From: Thalassotalea fonticola
GTDB lineage: Bacteria > Pseudomonadota > Gammaproteobacteria > Enterobacterales > Alteromonadaceae
Assembly: GCF_032911225.1 (NCBI RefSeq)
Contig: NZ_CP136600.1
Span: 3,410,001 to 3,474,000, forward strand
Direction of reading: 5' to 3'
Length of the DNA stretch: 64,000 nt
Shown here one piece after another: positions 56,257 to 64,000 of the stretch (position 1 is the stretch's first letter; every line of letters starts with the position of its first letter). The notes below the pieces were generated by a model. That model did no database searches, was not told the DNA's origin, and saw nothing but the letters and a program-made list of their open reading frames with translations. Made by a program: the position numbers and the translations under genes.

Positions 56257-57555
56257 TTAGGCGAGTGTCTCGTCAGTAAAAGAAACAGATATTTTCGTCC
56301 CTCTGTCACTCACAACAGTTAACAACCAGGCTTGATGCTCACACAGCCGCTTAACAATAGATAAACCAAAACCATAACCAGTACTTTGACTGCCTTTGAC
56401 ATTTGGCTCAGTGACATTCTTTGAAATATCCTGCTCTATGCCCGGACCGGTATCCGTTATGGTTAGTTGCTCGTTGATAAAGCATATTGTTACCTTACCT
56501 AAATCAGTATATTGAAAGGCATTGCTGAGCAAGTTATCCAACAGCACTTTTAGCATGCCCGGCTGAGCAAAGACACTGGTATTGCAATTGTCATCAACAA
56601 AAACTTCCACTGATTTACCATCGAGTAAATGGCTATGATCGATTATTGATTGCTCTATCATTGGCAGCAGTTTTACCTTTTCTTTCTTTCTTGACGTTTG
56701 CTCTTCTCTCGCCAAAATTAACAAGGTAGTCACAGTTTGTTCCATTTGCATACTGGCATCGGCAATTCGGCTAACAATCTTTTTGCCATCGTCTTTCACG
56801 GCGCTTTTCTCTTGATATAGCTCTTGGTAAACTTCAACCGCATTTTTTATGATCGCCACCGGGGTTCTTAATTCATGACTGACATCACGAGTAAAGCATT
56901 TCTCTCTCTCAAGGGCCTGATTAATCCGTTGCATGGTCAATTCCAAGGTTCTAGCCAAAATGCCAATTTCATTGTTTGGAAATTGATAGGCAAAACTAGC
57001 AGGAATGTTTTCAGGATCGACACCATCAACCAAATCAGCTAATTGCTGTAATGGTCTTGCCGTCTTTCGTCCCAACATCCAAGCGATTAAAAAGGCGATG
57101 CATACTAAAATCACACCACTGAGCAATATGAACTTCAACACATCATCTCGTATCGGACGGACCAACAACATTTGACTCACTTGTGCAACAAGGTAAACAT
57201 CTTTCTGCTCAGGTAAGGCATATATATGATAATGCCGGCCATGTGTGCCATAAAACTCTTTTTGCTGTGGCTCCTCGATAAATTGCAGGCGCACGTCCTC
57301 GGGTAAGTTGTGTTTCGAAAAATACAGCTTCATATATGAGTTTCGTGCCGTAGGCCATTGCTTTGTTTGACGAAAGCCCGCACTTAAATAATTAGCCTCT
57401 CGCAACACTTCACGCTCAATAAAGCCATCTTCTAAGTTATACAGCAGCAGAAAGCAGAAAGCACCATAGGTAGCCGATAATGCTAAAGTAAAAATACAGA
57501 ATTGGGCAACAATTCGCCTGCTCAGACTATGAAACGATCCTGTATTATTTTTCAT
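56257..57555 (-). CDS. Sensor histidine kinase
   Basis: This 432-residue inner-membrane kinase has two transmembrane helices (about 14-36 and 137-160) around a periplasmic sensor loop. HAMP and DHp domains follow, with the phosphorylated His in CFTRDVSHELRTPVAIIKNA. The ATP-binding domain has N box LLDNLLSNAFQYTD, G1 DTGPGIE and GYGFGLSIVKRL. The start overlaps the response-regulator stop by 11 bp. It belongs to the DJ-1-RR-HK operon and its stimulus is unknown. Confidence 0.93.
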   Translation of the reverse strand: MKNNTGSFHSLSRRIVAQFCIFTLALSATYGAFCFLLLYNLEDGFIEREVLREANYLSAGFRQTKQWPTARNSYMKLYFSKHNLPEDVRLQFIEEPQQKEFYGTHGRHYHIYALPEQKDVYLVAQVSQMLLVRPIRDDVLKFILLSGVILVCIAFLIAWMLGRKTARPLQQLADLVDGVDPENIPASFAYQFPNNEIGILARTLELTMQRINQALEREKCFTRDVSHELRTPVAIIKNAVEVYQELYQEKSAVKDDGKKIVSRIADASMQMEQTVTTLLILAREEQTSRKKEKVKLLPMIEQSIIDHSHLLDGKSVEVFVDDNCNTSVFAQPGMLKVLLDNLLSNAFQYTDLGKVTICFINEQLTITDTGPGIEQDISKNVTEPNVKGSQSTGYGFGLSIVKRLCEHQAWLLTVVSDRGTKISVSFTDETLA

Positions 57556-58246
57556 CTTTTATATCCAGAGTAAAACCAACACCATGTACGGTTTTTAATA
57601 TTGGAAAATCAAAAGGCTTATCCAATACACAGCGCAGTTGATATATGTGAGAGCGCATTGCATCAGATTCCGTCGGTTCGTCTCCCCATAGTTTTTGCGA
57701 TAACTGTGATCGACTGACAATTTGCGGGTAGGCTTGAGCTAATACCGTTAAAATGCGAAATCCCATGCTATGTAAATTAAGCAGTTGCCCTTCTCGGGTA
57801 ACTTGTCGTCTTTTTCTGTCAAGGGTTAAAGGACCTAGGGTTAGAATATCAGTTGTTTGCAACAAATAGCGCCGAGATAACGCCATGCATCGCACTTCAA
57901 GTTCTTGTAATGAAAATGGCTTGGTTAAGTAATCATCAGCCCCTACGGTAAAACCAGATACTTTATCTTCAATACTGTCTCTGGCGGTCAGCATTAATAT
58001 AGGAATATGACGATCGGATTTTGCTCTGATTTGCTGACAAACTTCAAGACCGTCCATCACTGGTAAATTTAAATCGAGAATGATCAAGTCATAGTGATTT
58101 TCCAGAGCGAGATCAAGGCCGTGCTGACCTTGATTGGCAAAATCAAAAACATGTCCTTTGGCTTCCATGTAATCTGAAATATTACCAGCAATATTAAGTT
58201 GATCTTCAACTAATAATACATAAAGTGATGTTGCCTGATTTGTCAT
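57545..58246 (-). CDS. OmpR-family response regulator
   Basis: The ATG at 58246 after GGGAAG gives MTNQATSLYVLLVEDQLN and 233 residues; an ATG at 58285 would add 13 residues. The receiver domain has LVEDQLN, phospho-Asp in LIILDLNLPVMDGLEV, and MLTARDS and KPFSLQEL. The winged-helix output domain ends KTVHGVGFTLDI. It probably controls its own operon and the neighbouring ABC genes, which share an upstream motif. Confidence 0.93.
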   Translation of the reverse strand: MTNQATSLYVLLVEDQLNIAGNISDYMEAKGHVFDFANQGQHGLDLALENHYDLIILDLNLPVMDGLEVCQQIRAKSDRHIPILMLTARDSIEDKVSGFTVGADDYLTKPFSLQELEVRCMALSRRYLLQTTDILTLGPLTLDRKRRQVTREGQLLNLHSMGFRILTVLAQAYPQIVSRSQLSQKLWGDEPTESDAMRSHIYQLRCVLDKPFDFPILKTVHGVGFTLDIKDEK

Positions 58247-58314
58247 AGCACTTCCCAAGTTAGCAAGCCGCGCCTCAAGCTCCAATGTTAAGGCACGGCT
58301 TTAATTTTTATACG

Positions 58315-59427
58315 TTATAAAGTTTTTAACATGTCTAAGGCGGGTTTGTAATCAGGTTTTGTTGCTAATAACTGATTTAAGGTAATTTTCGCTTCTTTTG
58401 CTTTACCTAATTTATACTGCGTTTTGGCAATTTTCATGTCTAACATCGGATTATTAATTGCTTTTTGGGCAACGGTCATCAAGGTAAGTGCATTTTCGAA
58501 GTGCTCATTTGTTTGTGCAACTTTCAAGTAGTAGAAGCCATACATGCCCACTAAGGCAATTTGATATTGGTCTTGGTTATCAGTCAACCTTTGTGCTGCT
58601 AACTTATCTCCTGCTAGTAAATCAGCCACAACTGCCAAGGTTTTATCTTCAATATCCTGCTTCGTAGTTACAGGTATTAACCCCAAGCTTTTAACCAATT
58701 CGGTTGCTACATCTACGGTCGATGTTGGATTTTGTCCAGTAATAAGACGCTCATCAACGGCCACATGGCTTAGCATTATTTCACTTGATTGAAACTTGCC
58801 TCCACGCTCGGTTAACTTATCCTCCAACATAAACTCAAACTTATTTAGCCACTTTTTGCCAAATAATTGTTCTTCTTTATTGGTAAAACCATTGATGGCT
58901 TTATTGGCAACTAGATAACTACCATCATTAAGCTTTACGTCAACTAATGCTGCAGGGCCATGACACACTGCAGCAACTGTACCTTGCTGCTGATAAATAT
59001 CGGCAATAACGGATTGCAGAGCCTGATCTTTTGGCAAATCAAACATCGCTCCTTTGCCGCCCACGATAAATACTGCGTCATAGGCTTTAGCATTAAGTTT
59101 GTTGGTTGCTATGGTGTTGTCCAATTTCGCCATAATTGCTGTGTCTTTTAACACTTGCGCGTTGTATGATTTCTTTGGATCATATTTGTCAGCTTCCACC
59201 TTACCACCGTCTGGGCTGGCAATATCGACAGTAATGCCGTTTGCTTTAAACACCGAATATGCTTTGGAGAATTCATCAAATTCATAACCGGGTGTTGTTT
59301 CACCCTGTTGTTGGCCATGGCCACTAACGACCATGAGTATTTTTTTGTTTACTGCCGTTGCATTTACCTGCACCGAAATCACTAATAAAGTTAATAGGGT
59401 GACTAATTGTTGTTTCATCTGTTTCAT
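58315..59427 (-). CDS. Exported DJ-1/PfpI-family protein with C-terminal TPR
   Basis: The 370 residues comprise a signal peptide (MKQQLVTLLTLLVISVQVNA), a DJ-1/PfpI domain (about 28-235) and a TPR-like tail (about 300-370, ending KPDYKPALDMLKTL). The nucleophile elbow AAVCHGPAALV has the conserved Cys-His, and KKILMVVSGHG with GYEFDEFSKAY recalls Hsp31-type glyoxalase/deglycase members. Secretion and the TPR tail are unusual for DJ-1 proteins. It heads an operon with the two-component pair. Confidence 0.88.
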   Translation of the reverse strand: MKQMKQQLVTLLTLLVISVQVNATAVNKKILMVVSGHGQQQGETTPGYEFDEFSKAYSVFKANGITVDIASPDGGKVEADKYDPKKSYNAQVLKDTAIMAKLDNTIATNKLNAKAYDAVFIVGGKGAMFDLPKDQALQSVIADIYQQQGTVAAVCHGPAALVDVKLNDGSYLVANKAINGFTNKEEQLFGKKWLNKFEFMLEDKLTERGGKFQSSEIMLSHVAVDERLITGQNPTSTVDVATELVKSLGLIPVTTKQDIEDKTLAVVADLLAGDKLAAQRLTDNQDQYQIALVGMYGFYYLKVAQTNEHFENALTLMTVAQKAINNPMLDMKIAKTQYKLGKAKEAKITLNQLLATKPDYKPALDMLKTL

Positions 59428-59474
59428 ATTTTACTCCTAAGGTTTCCTGCATGGTGACAAATTCGCAGTGAAAC

Positions 59475-59500
59475 AAATGTGAAATGTTTCGAATTATTCT
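59475..59500. promoter_or_regulatory. Candidate response-regulator operator upstream of the DJ-1 operon
   Basis: AATGTGAAATGTTTC followed by GAATTATTCT shares TGTGAAAT and TTTCRAATTATTCT with 62719-62752 upstream of the ABC operon. Both lie in promoter regions of minus-strand operons flanking the same two-component system. Confidence 0.5.
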
Positions 59501-61982
59501 AATTTGCTGAAATTAATTGCCTAACAGAGCTACGAAGACTCTTTCTACTGGCGTAAACACCAAAACTAGTGACAACAATTAAAACGATGGATAGCGTAGC
59601 TATCAGCCAAATAAAGTCAGGTTTGTAGGTTAGAGAAAATTGCGACTGGTAGATCATCAACCCTGCAATATAGGTGCCCGATATAGCGCCTATTGCGGTA
59701 ATTAGCGCGGTCACCAACCACTCAATAATATTAAGCCTTAAACAGGTTGATTGTGAAAAACCAAAGCTCATCACAACGCTGTTTTTTTTCATTTCTTTAG
59801 ATTCAAGCGCATTAATAGAGGCTAGAATAACCACAGCTGAAAGACAAATTATCATTAAGGAAAAGCCGCTAATAACCTTAGTGATCATTGCCAAAATTGC
59901 ATCAAACCGATCGGTCATTGCTTTTAACGAGACCATCCGCAGTGTTGGAAATTTTTGCCATAAGTTGGTTAAAAGCGGCCATTGTTGCTCATTAATCTCT
60001 ATACTCGCCATGCTGTAATGAGGTGATTGAATATGTGGCAGGGCAGCTAGTGGCATTTGTACCCAAAAGGTAATGGAGCCTGCGCCTGGTTTAAATTCAT
60101 GACTGGCGGTGATCTCAAAGTTAAAGCTTTGTTGGCCAATATAAAATCTTAACCAATCACCAAGCTCTAAGCCCATATCTGTCAATACTTCCTGCTCAAC
60201 TGAAATTTGCTGCCAATTTTTATTATTAGATTGCCACCATTGGCCGTCGACGATTTTATTATTTTGCGGAATTGAATCATTCCAATGTAATCGAATTGGG
60301 CGGGTGAATGTGGCCAAACTATCACTTGGTTTTTGGCTAAATTCAGTTAGTGATTGGTCATTTACTGCGACTAACTTGGCGTACATATACGGTTTCGCCT
60401 GACGAATCATTATGTTTTGCTGTTTTGCCCAACCCTTAATAAATGTAAGTTGCGACTGAGTTGCTTGTGACACCATAACATTACCATCATGCTGTCGTTG
60501 ATAGGATGCCATGGTAGCGCCGACATCTTTTAGCAGCATTAAGGTAAACAAAAGTAAAAAAGCGCAAAGTCCTACGCCCATTATTTGTGTACTTTTGCTG
60601 ACCAGTCGTTGTTTCATCATAAATAAGGCAAAAGGAATTAACCCAGAGATATTCTGAGTGACTTTTTCTCCAACGGTTAAGGTGCCCCAACTCAACAGTA
60701 TCATCAAGCCAATGGTAATAACGATAGCTGCTACCATCATCAAGGTTAATAAACCATTATCTGAATAGGTAATCACTATACCTAATAACACCAGTATACT
60801 ACTCACTTTGCTAAACCAATGATCGGCCTCTTTGTTGGTGGAGATAAACAATTTGGCAACAGAGGCTTTGTGCAGAGCGAACCAAACTGGAGCATGAAAT
60901 ACTGCAAAAATAATAGTCACACAGCTGGTCGTTTTCAGCATCGAGAAAAAGTTAAACTGCCAGTGCAAATTGATAAATGTTTCTTGTAACCAGTAAGTTA
61001 TCAGCCAATGAAAGAGCGCCGATAATAATAAAACCAAGGGTAACAACAACGCCAAAGAAATTAGCCATTTAAACAATGACACTTGCATGCCCGTTGTTTT
61101 TGATGCTCCTAGGCTCATGCAGATAGCTGAAAAGTATTGGTCTTTTTTGATGTGCACTTGTGCTAATTGATCAATGGCAATGGCCGCCATAAAAAACAAG
61201 ATAATAGATGCTAATCCGATAAAGTTTTCTGTTCGCTGCCAAAAAAGCGCCAATGGGTGAGCACCTTGCTTATGGTGAACTTGTGCTGCGGGTAAATTTT
61301 TCTGTTGCCATTTGAGCAAGGTACTAATTTGATCACTAGTAGCTGCAATTAGGTATCGATAATGGATAAGATCAGGTGCAAACCCCAGGGCTTCAAAATC
61401 CATAGTATTAACCATAGCTCGCATATCAACATTATGACCCTCCATCAACCTATCAGGTTCATGTTGCAACACGCGAGAAACCACAAGGGGTTTATCTGCA
61501 ACCAATATCTGATCACCAATAGTTAACGCTAAGCTGGCAAACAATCTGCTATCTAACCAGACACTACCTGGTTTAGGACCACCCAATGTTTGCTTTCCTT
61601 GCTGTTGTAGTGTCAAAGAAGTTAACAACTCACCCTGCAATGGGTAACTGTTATTAACGGCTTTGAGTTTTGCCGGTTGCCATTTGTCGTTATGGGTCAA
61701 CGTCGCTTGAATTTGTTGAGTAACAACAATTTTATTGGTCAACTCATGCACTGCAGCGTATTGGTCTGCCGTTAACGCCTGTTTTTGGCTGAGCACAGCA
61801 TCGGCGCCAAGCAAGCCTTGTAAATTATTTTCCAGATAATCTTGTATGCTCTCACTTGTTTGACTTAAGGTAACAATAAATAGCAACAATATTCCCTGGG
61901 TTAAACGCAATAGTCGTTGATGGGAATGTTGATACTCTTGTTTAAAAAAATGCCAAGCTAATTTAACATTTTTAGTTAACAT
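59499..61982 (-). CDS. ABC transporter permease, FtsX/YbbP type
   Basis: The 827-residue membrane protein has the YbbP/FtsX layout. One N-terminal transmembrane helix (LTQGILLLFIVTLSQ) precedes a large periplasmic domain, then two FtsX permease units of three or four helices each (about 260-440 and 690-815). It pairs with the ATPase 7 bp overlapping upstream. By analogy with MacB/YbbAP it uses mechanotransmission rather than import. The substrate is unknown. Confidence 0.88.
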   Translation of the reverse strand: MLTKNVKLAWHFFKQEYQHSHQRLLRLTQGILLLFIVTLSQTSESIQDYLENNLQGLLGADAVLSQKQALTADQYAAVHELTNKIVVTQQIQATLTHNDKWQPAKLKAVNNSYPLQGELLTSLTLQQQGKQTLGGPKPGSVWLDSRLFASLALTIGDQILVADKPLVVSRVLQHEPDRLMEGHNVDMRAMVNTMDFEALGFAPDLIHYRYLIAATSDQISTLLKWQQKNLPAAQVHHKQGAHPLALFWQRTENFIGLASIILFFMAAIAIDQLAQVHIKKDQYFSAICMSLGASKTTGMQVSLFKWLISLALLLPLVLLLSALFHWLITYWLQETFINLHWQFNFFSMLKTTSCVTIIFAVFHAPVWFALHKASVAKLFISTNKEADHWFSKVSSILVLLGIVITYSDNGLLTLMMVAAIVITIGLMILLSWGTLTVGEKVTQNISGLIPFALFMMKQRLVSKSTQIMGVGLCAFLLLFTLMLLKDVGATMASYQRQHDGNVMVSQATQSQLTFIKGWAKQQNIMIRQAKPYMYAKLVAVNDQSLTEFSQKPSDSLATFTRPIRLHWNDSIPQNNKIVDGQWWQSNNKNWQQISVEQEVLTDMGLELGDWLRFYIGQQSFNFEITASHEFKPGAGSITFWVQMPLAALPHIQSPHYSMASIEINEQQWPLLTNLWQKFPTLRMVSLKAMTDRFDAILAMITKVISGFSLMIICLSAVVILASINALESKEMKKNSVVMSFGFSQSTCLRLNIIEWLVTALITAIGAISGTYIAGLMIYQSQFSLTYKPDFIWLIATLSIVLIVVTSFGVYASRKSLRSSVRQLISAN

Positions 61983-62662
61983 GCGATCACCTTGAGTGTC
62001 TCGTTTGACGCCTGTTTAAATGTGCCATCCTCTAAAGAAAAAACATGCTGAGCACGATTGGCCAGAACGTCGCTATGGGTAACCACAACGAGACCGGCAT
62101 TATTTTCTTGGCAGCAGGAAAACAAAATATCGGCAATTTCTGTTGCGCTTCTTTGATCTAAATTTCCGGTGGGTTCGTCAGCGAAAATAAAGTTGGGTTC
62201 AAAAACGAGCGCCCTTGCTATCGCCACTCGTTGCTGTTCACCGCCGCTGAGCTCACTGGGTTTATGATTGATGCGCTGGCTTAAACCAACCTTGTCTAAC
62301 CAAGTCATGGCTTTTTTAAGCGCCTGTTTATCACCCCTTAACTTGAGTGGTAATGCCACATTATTAAGAGCTGTTAATTCAGGCAACAAGTGAAATTGTT
62401 GAAAGATAAAGCCGATATCAGCTCTTAGAAAGTCTAAGGTTTTACTTTGTTTTCCTTTTACATATAGGCCTTGTCCGGTGGTTGGTTGCTCCAATCCCGA
62501 CATTAACATCAGTAAACTTGATTTTCCGGCACCAGAAGGACCCGTAATGGCATAAGATTCACCCTGGACTATGGATAAATTGAGATCCTCGAAGAGAGTG
62601 ACTTGTGAGTCGTTCATTTGAAACGACTGACTAATATTCTTTAATGCAATGTAGTTGGACAT
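61976..62662 (-). CDS. ABC transporter ATP-binding protein, YbbA/LolD type
   Basis: This 228-residue ATPase has all nucleotide-binding motifs: Walker [11 protein letters not shown]-loop [12 protein letters not shown], signature [15 protein letters not shown], Walker [13 protein letters not shown] and H-loop VVTHS. It belongs to the MacB/LolD/YbbA family and overlaps the permease start. Its N-terminal part is duplicated as a broken fragment at 49431-49667 inside the tRNA-His island. Confidence 0.93.
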   Translation of the reverse strand: MSNYIALKNISQSFQMNDSQVTLFEDLNLSIVQGESYAITGPSGAGKSSLLMLMSGLEQPTTGQGLYVKGKQSKTLDFLRADIGFIFQQFHLLPELTALNNVALPLKLRGDKQALKKAMTWLDKVGLSQRINHKPSELSGGEQQRVAIARALVFEPNFIFADEPTGNLDQRSATEIADILFSCCQENNAGLVVVTHSDVLANRAQHVFSLEDGTFKQASNETLKVIAC

Positions 62663-62718
62663 GGTTTTGACCTGTAAAACAATAATATGCTTTACCTTAA
62701 AACGAAGGTTGTAAAATG

Positions 62719-62752
62719 AATGTGAAATAAAGCAGCTATTTCAAATTATTCT
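62719..62752. promoter_or_regulatory. Candidate response-regulator operator upstream of the ABC operon
   Basis: TGTGAAATAAAG and CTATTTCAAATTATTCT form an inverted GTGAAATA/TATTTCA pair. The sequence shares 8-nt and 14-nt blocks with 59475-59500. It also lies upstream of the divergent amidohydrolase gene. Confidence 0.5.
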
Positions 62753-62833
62753 CGATAAATCTAAATGTTGTTTTTTATCTCGTTAAAATTTACTAAGATG
62801 AATGCATCCTAATATTCATCCAGTAAACCTATT

Positions 62834-64000
62834 ATGTTTAAAATACTTATGTTTTCTACGTTAATGCTCGCGAGCACTATATCACTCAAAGCGTTCGCGC
62901 AAACTATAGCGCTAACCAATATTAATGTGCTTGATGTTGCTACGTTAGAAATAGTGAAAAATCAAACGGTAGTTATTGAAGATAATAAAATTAAATTGGT
63001 AACCAGTAAGCGCAAACCTAAATTGAGTCAAGATGCCATCTCTATAGACATGAGTGGTAAATATATTATGCCGGGCTTAATTGATACACATGTGCATCAT
63101 GGAACTGAGCCTGACGCGGGAGATAACGATAAAATAACTCGCATGAGGTTACGTAATTTACTGCGAGGTGGTGTTACCTCTGTTCGTGATATGGGAGGAG
63201 ATGTTAGAGCATTAAGTTCACTAAAACGACGAGCAGAAATAGATATTATTCAATCTCCTGATATTTATTATTCAGTTATTATTGGTGGAGAAGAGTTTTT
63301 TTCAGATCCTCGCACTGTTGCTTCAGCGAAAGGGCGAGTGCCTGGCAATGTTGATTGGATGAGAGCCGTCGATGAAAACACTAACTTTGATGAAATCATG
63401 CTACGGGCTTTAGGTACTGGTGCTACAGGCATAAAAATATATGCCAAAGTACCAGCTAAAGTAATTGTAAAACTTAGTCAATCAGCCAAAAAGTATGGCT
63501 TAAAAGTTTGGTCTCATGTATTTGTTGGCCCGGCGCGTCCTATTGAAGCAGTAACTTCTGGCGTTGAAACCATTTCTCATGCAGCCGATTTTTCAGCTGA
63601 GGTTATTGATAATTTTTATGAATTACGCCGAAAGGGCGAAAACATCACTGACCAACAACAAAAAGAATCGTTTGAATTATCCCGGTACCAAAGTCTAATT
63701 GCACAAATGAAAAAACACGGCACTATATTAGATGCGACTATGACCGTTTTTGAACAAAGACAAGAAGCACGCGGCGAACGTGGCACTCTAATGCATCAGT
63801 GGAGTAAAACGTTTACAAAACTTGCCTATGAAAATGGGGTACAAGTTTCTGCAGGCACCGATGGCGCAAGTGATTATTTCAACATGGATTATCCATTGGT
63901 GCATCATGAAATGCAGTTGTTAGTGAATGATGCCGGATTATCACCATTAGCAGCCATACAAGCTGCAACCTTGCACGGTGCTGAGGTCATTGGAATTGCT
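62834..64000 (+). CDS. Secreted amidohydrolase (3' end outside the window)
   Basis: The visible 389 residues start with a signal peptide (MFKILMFSTLMLASTISLKA, then FAQ). They continue as an imidazolonepropionase-like amidohydrolase: metal motif GLIDTHVHHG, GTGATGIKIYAK (candidate metal-bridging Lys), WSHVFV, ISHAAD and AGTDGASDYF. The substrate class cannot be fixed; some relatives are Xaa-Pro or acyl-amino-acid hydrolases. It is divergent from the ABC operon. The open frame runs off the window end. Confidence 0.88.
   Translation, partial: MFKILMFSTLMLASTISLKAFAQTIALTNINVLDVATLEIVKNQTVVIEDNKIKLVTSKRKPKLSQDAISIDMSGKYIMPGLIDTHVHHGTEPDAGDNDKITRMRLRNLLRGGVTSVRDMGGDVRALSSLKRRAEIDIIQSPDIYYSVIIGGEEFFSDPRTVASAKGRVPGNVDWMRAVDENTNFDEIMLRALGTGATGIKIYAKVPAKVIVKLSQSAKKYGLKVWSHVFVGPARPIEAVTSGVETISHAADFSAEVIDNFYELRRKGENITDQQQKESFELSRYQSLIAQMKKHGTILDATMTVFEQRQEARGERGTLMHQWSKTFTKLAYENGVQVSAGTDGASDYFNMDYPLVHHEMQLLVNDAGLSPLAAIQAATLHGAEVIGIA

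Overview
This window is chromosomal DNA of a marine gammaproteobacterium, most likely from the Alteromonadales (Colwelliaceae-like: Colwellia or Thalassotalea). That placement is inferred from the AT-rich sequence, the gene order, the protein families (TonB receptor with FecI/FecR, OmpW, TrkAH, YihI) and the style of the intergenic repeats. It was not tested by a database search.

Region 1 (1-6.8 kb) is the replication-origin cluster: the rpmH start (minus strand), an AT-rich region with one perfect DnaA box and five clustered GATC sites, then dnaA-dnaN-recF-gyrB. Two parS-like 16-mers lie inside recF. Region 2 (7-16 kb) holds glyQ-glyS, tusA, a lytic transglycosylase, pepQ, a YigZ/IMPACT protein and trkH. 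Region 3 (16-33 kb) has trkA-rsmB-fmt-def on the minus strand, divergent from a LysM (TsaP-like) gene, dprA, smg and a topA-type zinc-finger gene. It continues with purEK, an acyl-CoA ligase, tsaC-hemF, a YejM/PbgA-like membrane sulfatase-fold protein, an OmpW porin, aroE, a DUF1488 gene and a gamma-carbonic-anhydrase-like gene. Pseudomonads carry a similar def/fmt-LysM-dprA-tsaC-hemF-aroE order.

Region 4 (34-40.3 kb) is a complete rRNA operon: tandem promoters, 16S, tRNA-Ile(GAT), tRNA-Ala(TGC), 23S, 5S and terminator. Just downstream lies a degenerate second 5S tail with a duplicated terminator. Region 5 (40.9-47.5 kb) holds a CBS-domain gene, a GGA-rich Csr-type sRNA directly upstream of yihI, a DUF2489 gene, a DksA-like gene, hemN with a hairpin that covers its ribosome-binding site, a DUF1285 gene and a GGDEF diguanylate cyclase.

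Region 6 (47.8-54.8 kb) is the most unusual part. An intact tRNA-His is followed by three separated copies of its 3' end. The segments between these copies carry an orphan ATP-grasp enzyme with a perfect FNR-type box, a chimeric remnant of an ABC-ATPase gene, and a complete FecI/FecR/TonB-receptor signalling unit. This looks like a composite tRNA-associated island that has lost its integrases. Region 7 (54.9-64 kb) has an aspartyl-protease/PDZ lipoprotein, a DJ-1/PfpI-response regulator-histidine kinase operon, a YbbAP-type ABC exporter pair and the start of a secreted amidohydrolase. A shared sequence motif in front of the DJ-1 operon and the ABC operon suggests a common regulon.
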